Source: Virgibacillus_O sediminis
GTDB lineage: Bacteria; Bacillota; Bacilli; Bacillales; Amphibacillaceae
Length of the DNA: 64,000 bases
NCBI RefSeq assembly: GCF_042643265.1
Contig: NZ_JBHRRZ010000015.1
Span: forward strand, 62,001 to 126,000
Reading direction: 5' to 3'
In this document: piece after piece, positions 52,594 to 61,375 of the stretch
Numbering within the stretch: the first letter of the stretch is position 1
Layout: each line of letters starts with the position of its first letter
Position numbers and translations under genes: made by a program
Notes under the pieces: model-generated
Told to the model about the DNA's origin: nothing
Database searches by the model: none
The model's input: only the letters and a program-made list of their open reading frames with translations

Positions 52594-52923
52594 TTATTTA
52601 TTTTCTAATCTGATAAATTGGCCATATTCAGCCTCAATGGATTTTAATGAGACCAGCATACCTTCGAATAAAAGCATGGCTTTTTCCCTTTTTTCTCCTT
52701 TAAGGGAGCGGGGAATCTCCACATGGAGGTATCCCCCTTCACCGCCCTGTTCAATTTCGAGATCTGTTTCACATAATTCCATCACTGCATTTACTGCTCC
52801 AATAGAAACAGCAGAAACCCCAGCACACACCAAGTCATAGCCATACGGGCCGGAATCAGCATGTCCCGATAACTCAAATGATTCGATTTGGTTATTTGAC
52901 CGGAATACAGTTACTTGGATCAT
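52594..52923 (-). CDS. prp: Ribosomal-processing cysteine protease Prp (YsxB)
   Basis: 109-residue cysteine protease that removes the N-terminal extension of L27. The catalytic histidine lies in SGHADSG (around His21) and the catalytic cysteine in YDLVCAGVSAVS (around Cys33), the spacing found in Prp. It lies between rplU and rpmA with short gaps (12 and 13 bases), so enzyme and substrate are made together. Confidence 0.95.
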   Translation of the reverse strand: MIQVTVFRSNNQIESFELSGHADSGPYGYDLVCAGVSAVSIGAVNAVMELCETDLEIEQGGEGGYLHVEIPRSLKGEKREKAMLLFEGMLVSLKSIEAEYGQFIRLENK

Positions 52924-52935
52924 AAATTAAAATCC

Positions 52936-53244
52936 TTACAGATTGATTTTATCAATTACTAGTTTCGTATAAGGCTGACGATGACCCTGTTTGCGGTGAT
53001 AGTTTTTCTTTGGCTTGTATTTGAAAACAGTGACCTTCTTTTGACGGCCATGTTTAGCAACTTTAGCAGTTACAGTAGCGCCATCCACGTATGGGGCACC
53101 AACCTTAACATCATCTCCGCCTACAAAAAGAACTTTATCAAAGGTTACAGCTTCATCTGCTTCTGCTGCAACTTTTTCCACAAAGATTTCTTGGCCTTCT
53201 TCTACTTTAACTTGTTTTCCGCCTGTTTCAATAATTGCGTACAT
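52936..53244 (-). CDS. rplU: 50S ribosomal protein L21
   Basis: 102-residue L21, beginning MYAIIETGGKQVKVEEGQ and ending with HRQPYTKLVIDKI, both typical; the basic KKNYHRKQGHRQP segment contacts 23S rRNA. It is the first gene of rplU-prp-rpmA and is preceded by a structured leader that is a candidate for ribosomal-protein autoregulation. Confidence 0.97.
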   Translation of the reverse strand: MYAIIETGGKQVKVEEGQEIFVEKVAAEADEAVTFDKVLFVGGDDVKVGAPYVDGATVTAKVAKHGRQKKVTVFKYKPKKNYHRKQGHRQPYTKLVIDKINL

Positions 53245-53254
53245 ACCTGCACCT

Positions 53255-53341
53255 CCTTAGATAACTCAGACTCGCCATACAGGCACCCGAAAGTTTAAAC
53301 CTGTTCTGAGCGGTTGTAGCACTGGTGCTACGATGAATAAC
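53255..53341 (-). promoter_or_regulatory. Probable ribosomal protein L21 leader
   Basis: Between the promoter and rplU lie about 95 transcribed bases. They include the perfect hairpin GTAGCAC/GTGCTAC (53331-53316) and a downstream block GGCGAGTCTGAGTTATCTAAGG just before the start codon, in keeping with the conserved L21 leader of Bacillaceae. Assigned on position and general features. Confidence 0.6.
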
Positions 53342-53347
53342 GTATTG

Positions 53348-53377
53348 ATATTACCATGTATTCCAGCCCTTTGTCAA
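53348..53377 (-). promoter_or_regulatory. SigA promoter of rplU-prp-rpmA
   Basis: TTGACA (53377-53372) and TAATAT (53353-53348) with an 18-base spacer on the minus strand, 104 bases before rplU. Confidence 0.75.
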
Positions 53378-53390
53378 GCTGTCCAGTTAA

Positions 53391-54257
53391 CTATAATACA
53401 TAGTCCATGACCTCGCCAATACGCTTATCATACAGCCTATCATGAAAATAGCTTCTAAGGCAATCATTTTCATCCAATAAAGACCTGCGCTCATCCGGAT
53501 AAGAAATATAAATGGAATGCTTCCTATCCCTCATGAATTCCGAAAAAACTTCCATAAATGTACTATCTGAATTGACATTAATTGGCTGAACAGCCTTTAC
53601 TGGATTATTACCTTCATAGCGTTTAAGCAGAAAGCGCAGGAAAACAAAATGCCTTTGCTTCCACTCCGACCTGTTTTCCATTAATAAGAACAGCCAGATT
53701 AGAAAAACACTTAAGGTGAATGGATAGAATACCAGCATTCCAATTAATAAGAGAAAGCTGACGGCCATGGAAAATACCAAGATGGAGTAATATGCCTTTT
53801 TAAACGGGAGATGGCTGGAGAGGTACAGGAACAATAACTTCCCGCCGTCCAAAGGCCATATTGGTACCAGATTGAATAAGAGAATTACGGTATTGTAGTA
53901 GAGGAATAGATCTATGATGGAGTCAGGGAAAACTTGAAAAACGGAAAAAAGATAAATGAAGAAGTAGATGAACAAGTGTTGCAGAGGACCGGCAATGGTT
54001 ACCAAAGCCTCTTCCTTTACCGGTCTGTTGCCGTGTTCATCTGTCTCCATTATTCCGCCGAACACCCACAAAATGATACTATCAACCCGCCATTTAAACA
54101 GCTTGGCCATCGTATAATGGCCAAGCTCATGATAAAAAACAATTGATAGGATGACGGCCAATTCTGCAAAAGTCCCTGTCAGAAAGGATATGACAATAAA
54201 TATCATAAGAATGGGGTGGACATGGATACTAGGAAGAAAACTATGGAGTTTCGTCAA
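53391..54257 (-). CDS. spoIVFB: Intramembrane metalloprotease SpoIVFB
   Basis: Site-2-type protease in the outer forespore membrane that cuts the pro-sequence from pro-sigma-K. The 288 residues have several membrane helices, the zinc motif HELGH (around 44-48, in FYHELGHYTMAKLF) and the third ligand region NLVPIWPLDGGKL (around 130-142), plus a C-terminal CBS-like cytoplasmic region (about 200-288) that senses ATP in B. subtilis. Its substrate sigK is at 5559. It overlaps spoIVFA by 17 bases. Confidence 0.94.
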   Translation of the reverse strand: MTKLHSFLPSIHVHPILMIFIVISFLTGTFAELAVILSIVFYHELGHYTMAKLFKWRVDSIILWVFGGIMETDEHGNRPVKEEALVTIAGPLQHLFIYFFIYLFSVFQVFPDSIIDLFLYYNTVILLFNLVPIWPLDGGKLLFLYLSSHLPFKKAYYSILVFSMAVSFLLLIGMLVFYPFTLSVFLIWLFLLMENRSEWKQRHFVFLRFLLKRYEGNNPVKAVQPINVNSDSTFMEVFSEFMRDRKHSIYISYPDERRSLLDENDCLRSYFHDRLYDKRIGEVMDYVL

Positions 54258-55017
54258 CTTTTATCACCTGGACAGGATCAATATAGTTATCTTTATTCTC
54301 TATAGAAAAATACATAGTTTCGCTTTCTTCCATTGGAGTAAAACTGCCGACCTTTTGGCTGCGCTGGACGAATTGATATAGGTGGACATCTAACGAGCTG
54401 AGAAATCCATACGTCGATTTGCTGCCATCTGGATGCTGAATAATAACCGTCTGTTCCGTTTCCCGATCATTTCCGGCAAATACAACTACCCCATCTTCCA
54501 ATGCTGCTACTCCAGTTTCCTCCCCTGGGGCAATTTTTATTCCTTTACCATTTGTCTGAAAAGATTCTTTCACGCTTCCAGAAACCGGTAGTGTCAGTTG
54601 TTCTACTGTTTCCGTATTGGCCGCCTGTTGCGGTGCAAGCTGCATCGGCCCTCCAAATGTTTCCTGGTACCAGGCATTGACTTTTGCAAAAGGAAACTCT
54701 TCTGTCAGTGCCGCCCTTGTCCAATCCTTTGGCTCCTTAAACAGTTCGGAATCTGTTTGACTGAAAAACGCTGCCCCGGCGAATAATAGAGCAGACACAG
54801 CAGCCCTTACAGCCAGTCCCTTGACTGGATTCCAGCCAGCCTTTTCCGCCCCACCTTGAGCTTCCGCAAAACCAGGATAGACACCATGCTTTTCCTCTTC
54901 CTGCAAAAACGCCGGGAATAGTTGGCTCTCTTTTTCTGGTTCCTTACCGGAAGACAACCCTCGGAGCTTCTTCCGCCTTTCAATGGATTGACGAACTTTT
55001 CTAATGCCTCTGCTCAT
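54241..55017 (-). CDS. spoIVFA: SpoIVFA, regulator of SpoIVFB
   Basis: Membrane-anchored inhibitor and scaffold of SpoIVFB, released when the forespore signals by SpoIVB cleavage. From the ATG at 55017 the protein is 258 residues: a basic cytoplasmic part, one transmembrane helix (about residues 81-98), and an extracellular M23/LytM-like domain (about 150-258) without an obvious complete zinc site, as in B. subtilis. The open frame to 55107 runs through the minD terminator and is rejected. Preceded by a SigE-type promoter. Confidence 0.92.
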   Translation of the reverse strand: MSRGIRKVRQSIERRKKLRGLSSGKEPEKESQLFPAFLQEEEKHGVYPGFAEAQGGAEKAGWNPVKGLAVRAAVSALLFAGAAFFSQTDSELFKEPKDWTRAALTEEFPFAKVNAWYQETFGGPMQLAPQQAANTETVEQLTLPVSGSVKESFQTNGKGIKIAPGEETGVAALEDGVVVFAGNDRETEQTVIIQHPDGSKSTYGFLSSLDVHLYQFVQRSQKVGSFTPMEESETMYFSIENKDNYIDPVQVIKVDETP

Positions 55018-55051
55018 TATCCTCACAATCCTTCGTATACATTTATAGAAG

Positions 55052-55080
55052 ATTATATGTGGGACAAGGAGAAGATATGA
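55052..55080 (-). promoter_or_regulatory. SigE-type promoter of spoIVFAB
   Basis: On the minus strand TCATATC (55080-55074) and CATATAAT (55059-55052) are 14 bases apart, matching the mother-cell SigE pattern. spoIVFAB belongs to the SigE regulon in B. subtilis. The start codon is 35 bases downstream of the -10 box. Confidence 0.65.
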
Positions 55081-55113
55081 AAAGAAGCAATGATTGATTA
55101 CAATCACTGCTTC
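55079..55113 (-). terminator. Terminator of minD
   Basis: On the minus strand GAAGCAGTGATTG and CAATCATTGCTTC form a near-perfect stem with a four-base loop, followed by TTTT; it ends the mre-min unit just before the SigE promoter. Confidence 0.85.
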
Positions 55114-55130
55114 TAATGGCTACTGATTAT

Positions 55131-55928
55131 TCAACTGCCGATTCCGAAGAATTTTTTGACTTTCTCAAGCATCCCTTTCTCATCCTCCAGGGACTGTAAC
55201 GGCACAGTCTCACCCAAAATTCTCCTAGCAATATTACGATATGCAATGGAAGCTTTCGAGTCAGACTTTAACGCTACTGGTGTACCATTGTTGGAAGCCT
55301 TTATCACGGCATCATCATCAATTACGATACCGATTAAATCTATGGAAAGGACTTGGACAATCTCATCCACGTCCAGCATGTCCCCACTTTTCATCATATG
55401 GTTGCGGATACGGTTGATAACCAATCTTGGCGGCTCCATATCTTCTTTCTCCAGCAATCCGATAATTCGGTCAGCATCCCTGACACTGGATTTTTCTGGG
55501 GTGGTAACTACAATCGCCCGATCAGCACCGGCTACAGCATTTTGATACCCCTGCTCTATCCCAGCAGGACAGTCAATGATAATATAATCATATTCCGGCT
55601 TTAATTCCTCAATTATTTCTTTCATGCCTTCAGCTGTCAAGGCAGACTTATCACTTGTTTGGGCAGCTGGGAGTAATGAGAGATCATCGAAACGCTTATC
55701 TTTAATCATTGCCTGTTTCAGCTTACAGCGGCCCTGAATGACGTCCACTATATCATAGATGATTCGATTTTCAAGCCCCATAATCACATCCAGATTCCTC
55801 AGCCCGATATCAGTGTCTATTAAACATACTTTCTTTTCCAATAGAGCCAAAGCTGTGCCTATATTGGCAGATGTAGTAGTTTTCCCCACTCCGCCTTTGC
55901 CGGATGTAATAACGATTGCCTCACCCAT
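55131..55928 (-). CDS. minD: Septum site-determining ATPase MinD
   Basis: Membrane-associated ATPase that positions MinC away from midcell. The 265 residues from the ATG at 55928 begin with the deviant Walker A VITSGKGGVGKTTTSANIG, and also contain the VCLIDTDIGLRNLD and IIDCPAGIEQG segments. The C-terminal MLEKVKKFFGIGS is the amphipathic membrane-targeting helix. It overlaps minC by eight bases; the open frame to 55946 is not needed. Confidence 0.97.
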   Translation of the reverse strand: MGEAIVITSGKGGVGKTTTSANIGTALALLEKKVCLIDTDIGLRNLDVIMGLENRIIYDIVDVIQGRCKLKQAMIKDKRFDDLSLLPAAQTSDKSALTAEGMKEIIEELKPEYDYIIIDCPAGIEQGYQNAVAGADRAIVVTTPEKSSVRDADRIIGLLEKEDMEPPRLVINRIRNHMMKSGDMLDVDEIVQVLSIDLIGIVIDDDAVIKASNNGTPVALKSDSKASIAYRNIARRILGETVPLQSLEDEKGMLEKVKKFFGIGS

Positions 55929-56607
55929 TTTGCATTCTCCTTTCAAACCTGCTCAAATCAATTCTTCTTTTGGATAGAACCTGGAGCCGGTCGATTACAA
56001 TCTTATCCTGCTGCTCATCAATCATTCCACATTCCATATACACACCTTCCGCTTCGTAATCGGGTGATCGGCTGATGTAATCAGCAATACGCAGCTGGCT
56101 GGGCTTCATATAAGAAGCAGCAACAAATGCACCACGATTTTTATCCGCTCCAGCATGGGCAATCCCGTACAAACTCCCCATAATAAAGATGTTGCCTGTA
56201 GAGATCACCTTACCGCCAGGGTTGACATCACCTATCAGCAGGAGATCCCCTTTTGCCTCCAGAACCTGTCCTGATCTCACGATACGGTGGAATGCTTTAA
56301 TTTCACTTTCTTCCTTCCATCGCTTGGCGTCTTCTTGATGAATAACTTCGGATTCAATTGATTGGATAATGAATTGGCTTTCATTATCCATGATTTCCAT
56401 AATTTTGTCTTTTTGTTCTTCACTCAGATAGCGTCTGCCGGTTTTAATAGACACAGACACAATCGGTTCATCCTGTCGGGGCCGGCTTACAGCTAGTTTG
56501 GACTCCAGCTCCTTTATCGCATCATCGAAAACACAATCATCATCGATAAAAAGAGAAAGGCCGTCTCTCGTCCCCTTGATTGTTATTAATTGTTTCCTGT
56601 CTTGCAC
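55921..56607 (-). CDS. minC: Septum site-determining protein MinC
   Basis: Inhibitor of FtsZ polymerisation. The 228 residues have an N-terminal FtsZ-interacting domain (about 1-100) and a C-terminal beta-helix (about 120-220) with VRSGQVLEAKGDLLLIGDVNPGG and FIMGSLYGIAHAGADKNRGAFVA, which binds MinD and dimerises. It lies directly after mreD and before minD, the conserved mreBCD-minCD order. Confidence 0.95.
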   Translation of the reverse strand: MQDRKQLITIKGTRDGLSLFIDDDCVFDDAIKELESKLAVSRPRQDEPIVSVSIKTGRRYLSEEQKDKIMEIMDNESQFIIQSIESEVIHQEDAKRWKEESEIKAFHRIVRSGQVLEAKGDLLLIGDVNPGGKVISTGNIFIMGSLYGIAHAGADKNRGAFVAASYMKPSQLRIADYISRSPDYEAEGVYMECGMIDEQQDKIVIDRLQVLSKRRIDLSRFERRMQNG

Positions 56608-56640
56608 GTTAAGTCACCTCATTAAGATTACCTGGACAGT

Positions 56641-57180
56641 CTAGAATCTATTTCTTTCAAATACCTGGTTATCACTCCAGCCAATCAGCCTTTTGGCAAA
56701 AATTGGATAAATAATTATTAAAAACAGGAGGTTGGCCAACACGGTAGGCCAGAGCCGATACGTAAAATAATATTCCCAACCATTGGGCGCAATCCCTACA
56801 ATCATATAAATGATGTTGATGAAAATATCTGCAGAAATAATTCCTACAATTCCAAGGATTAGTCCTGTTAAAATATTATCATGCAGGAGTTTTTTTAATC
56901 CAAGGACAAAATAGATAGCGGCTGCATAAGAAAACATATATACACCAAGAATCCCTGTATAAACGATATCAATTAACAGCCCGAAGACCAGGGCATACAT
57001 CACGGAATAATATGTAGATTCCTTATCATAGAAAATAGCAAGCAAAATCAGAAACATAAGCACCCAATGGGGGATAATCAACATCTCTCCGCTAACTATA
57101 TTTGGGGGCAGCAGTTCTAAGGCCACTCCCTCAAGGATGGTCATAATAAAGAGAATGGCGGGAATATATAAACGTTTCAT
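56641..57180 (-). CDS. mreD: Rod shape-determining protein MreD
   Basis: Polytopic membrane protein of the elongasome (179 residues, about five hydrophobic helices). Its sequence is weakly conserved, as usual for MreD, but position between mreC and minC, length and helix pattern are decisive. The start overlaps the mreC stop by one base (TAATG), so the two are translationally coupled. Confidence 0.92.
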   Translation of the reverse strand: MKRLYIPAILFIMTILEGVALELLPPNIVSGEMLIIPHWVLMFLILLAIFYDKESTYYSVMYALVFGLLIDIVYTGILGVYMFSYAAAIYFVLGLKKLLHDNILTGLILGIVGIISADIFINIIYMIVGIAPNGWEYYFTYRLWPTVLANLLFLIIIYPIFAKRLIGWSDNQVFERNRF

Positions 57181-58049
57181 TAGGTCTCATCCCCGCCTTC
57201 CTCTTCTTCCAGGAGCTCCCGATCCACAACGATCACCTGGTCTATATCATACATATTGGCGGCTGGCTCCACTAAGGCTGTTAGTGTCAGACCATATTGG
57301 TCAGGAACTACATCTTTGACCTCCCCGATCTGTAGGCCTGCTGGGAAAACGCCCCCCATTCCCGAAGATACTACTAGTTCCCCCTCTTTGAGATCTTCAT
57401 CGGACTCTTCAATTATCCGAAACAGCAGGGAATCTGTTTCAGGATCGAATCCTTCGATCATCCCAAAAATATCCTGTCCATCTTCCCGGGATATAGTGGC
57501 AGATATCCTGTTCAGCTGGTCAAACCCGGTAAGAAGCTGCACAGTGGAAGTGAATTGAGAAGATGTTTGTACTTTGCCAATCATTCCCTCGGAGGTGATG
57601 ACCGCCATATTGGGACGAATACCATCCTGCTCGCCCTTATTAATGGTAATCTGTTCCATCCACCTTTCAGGAGAACGAGAAACTACCGAAGCCTGAACCG
57701 GGGTATACTCCCTGATTGAATCCGTTATTCCCAACGTGTCTCTTAGTTCTTCGTTCTCTTCCCTAAGCTCCTGAACTTCATAGATAAGGCCGCCATATTC
57801 GGCCAGCTTTTCTTTCAGGATCCTATTTTCCTCATACGCGTTCCGAACGTCGTCGATATTTGTAAAAATATCTGTAACGAACTGGACAGGAGCGTGGACC
57901 GTCCGCTGTGCCCAGCCCACTGTATCATTTATGAATTGCTCTGCGGTAGTAATATTATCCCTGTCACTCAAGGAGTAACCTATTAATGCAACCAGCACAA
58001 TAAAACCTATTAATAATATAAATAACCTTCTTTTACGTAAAAATGACAT
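57180..58049 (-). CDS. mreC: Rod shape-determining protein MreC
   Basis: Elongasome scaffold in the extracellular space. The 289 residues have an N-terminal transmembrane helix (about 8-28), a periplasm-side coiled coil (residues about 65-105, EENRILKEKLAEYGGLIYEV) and the two beta-domains (about 115-275) with VSRSPERWMEQITINKG and GLTLTALVEPAANMYDID. Lies between mreB and mreD. Confidence 0.95.
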   Translation of the reverse strand: MSFLRKRRLFILLIGFIVLVALIGYSLSDRDNITTAEQFINDTVGWAQRTVHAPVQFVTDIFTNIDDVRNAYEENRILKEKLAEYGGLIYEVQELREENEELRDTLGITDSIREYTPVQASVVSRSPERWMEQITINKGEQDGIRPNMAVITSEGMIGKVQTSSQFTSTVQLLTGFDQLNRISATISREDGQDIFGMIEGFDPETDSLLFRIIEESDEDLKEGELVVSSGMGGVFPAGLQIGEVKDVVPDQYGLTLTALVEPAANMYDIDQVIVVDRELLEEEEGGDET

Positions 58050-58061
58050 ACTTACACCTAC

Positions 58062-59099
58062 TTAATCAATGGAAGGACGTGACGACACATTCGGATGTGC
58101 GCGAAAGTGCTGGATATATTCAAGGGATTTTCCAGTCCCAAGCGCTACACTATCCAATGGATTTTCGGTCACGAACACAGGCATTTTTGTTTCATCACTG
58201 ATGACTTGGTCTAAACCTTTTAATAAAGCTCCTCCTCCGGAAAGGACGATGCCTCGGTCAATTATATCCGCAGCAAGTTCCGGCGGAGTCTTTTCCAAGG
58301 TGTTTTTCACCGTTGCTACAATTGCATCCACTGTATCCTGGATGGCGCCCAGAATTTCTTCTCCTGTTATAGTGATGGTTTTGGGCAATCCTGTCAACAA
58401 ATCCCTGCCCCTGATATCCGTTTCAACCGGCTCTTTAAGAACGGCCGCACCGATATCCATCTTAATTGATTCTGCAGACCTTTCACCTATCATCAGGCTG
58501 TATTGTTTACGGATATAGTGGATGATCGCCTCATCCATTCCGTCACCCGCAGTGCGGATGGATTGGCTGGTTACTACTCCTCCAAGTGAGATTACCGCGA
58601 CTTCTGTAGTGCCTCCGCCAATATCCACAATCATGCTGCCGGTTGGTTCCCAAACAGGAAGGCCAGCGCCAATTGCAGCAGCAAAGGGCTCTGCAATCGG
58701 AAAAGCATCCTTTGCCCCCGCCTGTTTAGTAGCATCCAGGACAGCCCTCTCTTCTACCATCGTTATCCCAGAAGGAACACAAATCATCACATTTGGCTTC
58801 TTGGCAAAAAATGAGCGGTTTTGCATTGCTTTCTTAATATAATACTTCATCATTGCAGCCGTCGTATCATAATCTGCGATGACTCCGTCTTTCATTGGAC
58901 GGATAACCGTGATATTTCCCGGAGTCCTCCCGATCATATTGCGGGCTGACTCCCCGACAGCCTCAATTTCTCCTGTATATGTATTACGTGCGACTACGGT
59001 AGGTTCCCGGACGACAACTCCCTTTCCTTTGACAAACACTAGTGTATTGGCCGTACCTAAATCTATCCCCAGATCCTGTGATAAGCTAAATCTTCCCAA
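58062..59099 (-). CDS. mreB: Actin-like cell shape protein MreB
   Basis: Forms membrane-bound filaments that guide lateral wall synthesis. The 345 residues include phosphate 1 loop SQDLGIDLGTANTLVF, EPFAAAIGAG, phosphate 2 loop IVDIGGGTTEVAVISLG and the adenosine segment GIVLSGGGALLKGLD. The frame is open from 59120, but AGAGGGAG and the family start (G-R-F-S-L-S) point to the TTG at 59099. The 208 bases up to the radC stop hold its promoter and a hairpin but no gene. Confidence 0.96.
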   Translation of the reverse strand: MGRFSLSQDLGIDLGTANTLVFVKGKGVVVREPTVVARNTYTGEIEAVGESARNMIGRTPGNITVIRPMKDGVIADYDTTAAMMKYYIKKAMQNRSFFAKKPNVMICVPSGITMVEERAVLDATKQAGAKDAFPIAEPFAAAIGAGLPVWEPTGSMIVDIGGGTTEVAVISLGGVVTSQSIRTAGDGMDEAIIHYIRKQYSLMIGERSAESIKMDIGAAVLKEPVETDIRGRDLLTGLPKTITITGEEILGAIQDTVDAIVATVKNTLEKTPPELAADIIDRGIVLSGGGALLKGLDQVISDETKMPVFVTENPLDSVALGTGKSLEYIQHFRAHPNVSSRPSID

Positions 59100-59307
59100 A
59101 CAAATCTCCCTCTCCAACATAAAAGTCGGTTTCTTTATAATATGATGATCATTGAACCATATCTATTTTTACACCATTCTAGTAAATAAATAAAATGACA
59201 ATTTCTGCAGCACGCGTAATAAGCGCCACTTTCCATGAAAATTGAAAAATGGCGCTGTACATGCTCGTCTATACAATTATACGAAAAAAACTGCAAAATA
59301 GATAGTA

Positions 59308-59511
59308 TTATAAATATCCTTTTTCCTTGAGGGAGACAAATTTCCTGTCCCCTATCACCAAATGGTCTAAAAGTTCGATACCAATCATTTTCCCGGATTC
59401 TGCCAGCCGCCTAGTAACGTGGATGTCTTCCTGTGAGGGTGAGGGATCGCCAGAGGGGTGATTGTGGGCAACAATGAGGGAGGCTGCTGAATGTTTTACC
59501 GCTTCGCGAAA
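59308..59511 (-). CDS. radC: radC 3' exon (C-terminal JAMM half)
   Basis: Second part of the split radC gene: 67 codons plus stop. It reads F-R-E-A-V-K and carries the JAMM/MPN+ metal motif AHNHPSGDPSPS, then ends LEKGYL-like (SLKEKGYL), the usual RadC C-terminus. Joined to the 5' exon it completes HPREV-FREAV, exactly the RadC consensus, giving 162 + 67 = 229 residues. It has no start codon or ribosome site of its own, so it is expressed only if the intron is spliced. Next gene downstream is mreB, the conserved neighbour. Confidence 0.93.
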   Translation of the reverse strand, partial: FREAVKHSAASLIVAHNHPSGDPSPSQEDIHVTRRLAESGKMIGIELLDHLVIGDRKFVSLKEKGYL

Positions 59512-59573
59512 GTAGGGTAAGTACCTGGCGCCTTGTTTAATTACTTAAACAGGTTTCCGGGAACTCCCCTCCA

Positions 59574-59605
59574 AACCGTACGTACTCCTCCCAGAGTATA
59601 CGGCT
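59574..59605 (-). ncRNA. Group II intron domain V (catalytic hairpin)
   Basis: The minus strand reads AGCCGTAT-ACTC-tgggag-GAGT-ACG-TACGGTT: the catalytic AGC triad at the base, a two-part stem and the expected bulge on the 3' side. Domain VI with the branch-point region follows down to 59512. Confidence 0.85.
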
Positions 59606-59776
59606 TTCCATTTATCAATCCAACTTCCCATTGTGTAGTCGTGATAGCATCTTACACACATTCAAATCCGTCCTATCTTAGAATTTCTTTCAGTCATGTA
59701 TTTTCCCATGCTTTCATTAAAATATATCATAATCTTATGAGGCATTTTCATTAGGCTGGTTTCTTTATCGGCACCT

Positions 59777-61375
59777 CTAGTCATAACCTTTGGACCTTTC
59801 CGTTCCCCAACCATTAAAATAGGCAATGCGCTGCCCGTCCTTGGTATTATATCTTATGCCGAATTTACCGTTGATAGAGTATTGGCTTATTATTTTGCGC
59901 GTGGTACTTTTATATTTATAAGCATAAGTTTTAACCATGCTGCATTTCATCGTTTGGCGAAAAGATTGCAGCACGCCTACATTACTGGCAAACTTATAGT
60001 AACTATACAATCCTTTTATTTCTGCATTGTATTGCTTTATTATTTCTAGTTCCTCTTTATGGATGAGATTGGATCTGTGAATCGGTTTCCAATGATTATT
60101 TTTCCCTAAGCTTAATGCGCCTAAATCAATGAGTGTTTTGATGCATTTCTCACGTGGCACATAGAGTTTAACGTGAAAGCTATGCTTTCTTTTTTGAGTG
60201 CCGCCTGGCATTCTTATTGTCTGCCCATTCCCCGATACTCTTATATCATGCCATAAGAACCTTGCATTCTTTTTACTATGGGTTATCGACGTTCTTTCTT
60301 TACTTAGTTCCAATTTCAGTTTTTCTGCAAGATAGGCAGTTAATTCCTTCTCAAGCTCCATTGCCTCCCATTTGCTTGCATTGATTCCAATTAAGAATTC
60401 ATCTGCATATCTCACATAATTCATGTTTCGATAGTCAGAATTGGACTGTTCTTTATAAAGTTTTTCCATTCCTGCTCTTCCCTCATGCATCCCTTTATCC
60501 AATTCAGAACATTGGCGTCTATTATGGTACTCCCCATCGTTTATATTCGACGGTAGGTGATGGCGTCTGATCTTTTGCTTTCTGATACTACCTTTATTGA
60601 ACTTGGCTGTATACGCGTCTATGTATTGATCCAGTTCATGTAGGTAGATGCTAGAAAGAATTGGACTGATTATTCCACCTTTGGGAGTTCCAGAGCATGC
60701 CTGGCGGAATTCCCATTCCTCTAAATAACCTGCTCTTAAAAATTTCCAAATTAAGTTGATAAACTTTTCATCCTTGATTTTATTCCTCAAGACATTAATG
60801 AGGGTGTGATGGTCCATATTTTCATAAAAATTTTTTATGTCAGCCTTTATGAACCAACGCGTATCCGTGAAAGTGTTTTTTATTTGTGTAAGAGCAGTAT
60901 GACAGCTTCTATTCGGGTGGAATGCATGAGAGCTATCAGAAAACTGGCGTTCGTATATGCTTTCAAGTATACTCCTGACCATTTCTTGAACTAATTTATC
61001 CTCCAAGGTTGCCAGACCGGGTGATCGCGATTTCTCATTATTTTTAGGAACATAAATGCTGGTTGTGGGATTCGGCTGATAGCTTTGTTTTTTCAGCTTA
61101 TCAATAAGCGCATTTATTCTTTTTAACCCCATTCCATCGACGGTACCTGGGTTTTTTATCCTTCTTGACCCCATCCCTCTCTTGGGGTGAATTTTTGTAT
61201 AAGCTTCCAGGTGAAAGTTAATGTTGTATAGATTTCGATAAAGACGTTGGAATGTGTAATTTTCATCTTTTGCATGGGAAGCTAAACTGTTTAATACTAC
61301 GATCGGATTTCTCATAGAGCCTCTCGCTCCTTCCCAATTTTGTACTAAACGTGATAAACTACTCTCCTTCGCCAT
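59777..61375 (-). CDS. ltrA: Group II intron-encoded maturase / reverse transcriptase-like protein
   Basis: 532-residue protein in domain IV of the radC intron. The reverse transcriptase region (about 75-340) is clear: IYVPKNNEKSR, DSSHAFHPNRSCHTAL, WFIKADIKNFYENMDHH, GTPKGGIISPILSSIYLHELD and YVRYADEFLIGI. A maturase (X) domain follows (about 380-490, with GLYSYYKFASNVGVL). Two conserved spots differ from the usual: the YADD box is YADE, and PQGG is PKGG. No C-terminal HNH zinc cysteines are visible, so endonuclease activity is unlikely. It probably helps splice its own intron; mobility may be reduced or lost. The symbol denotes the family. Confidence 0.9.
   Translation of the reverse strand: MAKESSLSRLVQNWEGARGSMRNPIVVLNSLASHAKDENYTFQRLYRNLYNINFHLEAYTKIHPKRGMGSRRIKNPGTVDGMGLKRINALIDKLKKQSYQPNPTTSIYVPKNNEKSRSPGLATLEDKLVQEMVRSILESIYERQFSDSSHAFHPNRSCHTALTQIKNTFTDTRWFIKADIKNFYENMDHHTLINVLRNKIKDEKFINLIWKFLRAGYLEEWEFRQACSGTPKGGIISPILSSIYLHELDQYIDAYTAKFNKGSIRKQKIRRHHLPSNINDGEYHNRRQCSELDKGMHEGRAGMEKLYKEQSNSDYRNMNYVRYADEFLIGINASKWEAMELEKELTAYLAEKLKLELSKERTSITHSKKNARFLWHDIRVSGNGQTIRMPGGTQKRKHSFHVKLYVPREKCIKTLIDLGALSLGKNNHWKPIHRSNLIHKEELEIIKQYNAEIKGLYSYYKFASNVGVLQSFRQTMKCSMVKTYAYKYKSTTRKIISQYSINGKFGIRYNTKDGQRIAYFNGWGTERSKGYD

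Noticed and set aside
59222..59256. AGCGCCA/TGGCGCT hairpin between radC and mreB as an intrinsic terminator.
   Set aside because: The loop is long and no T-run follows on the minus strand; it may be a weak stop or regulatory structure but is not convincing.
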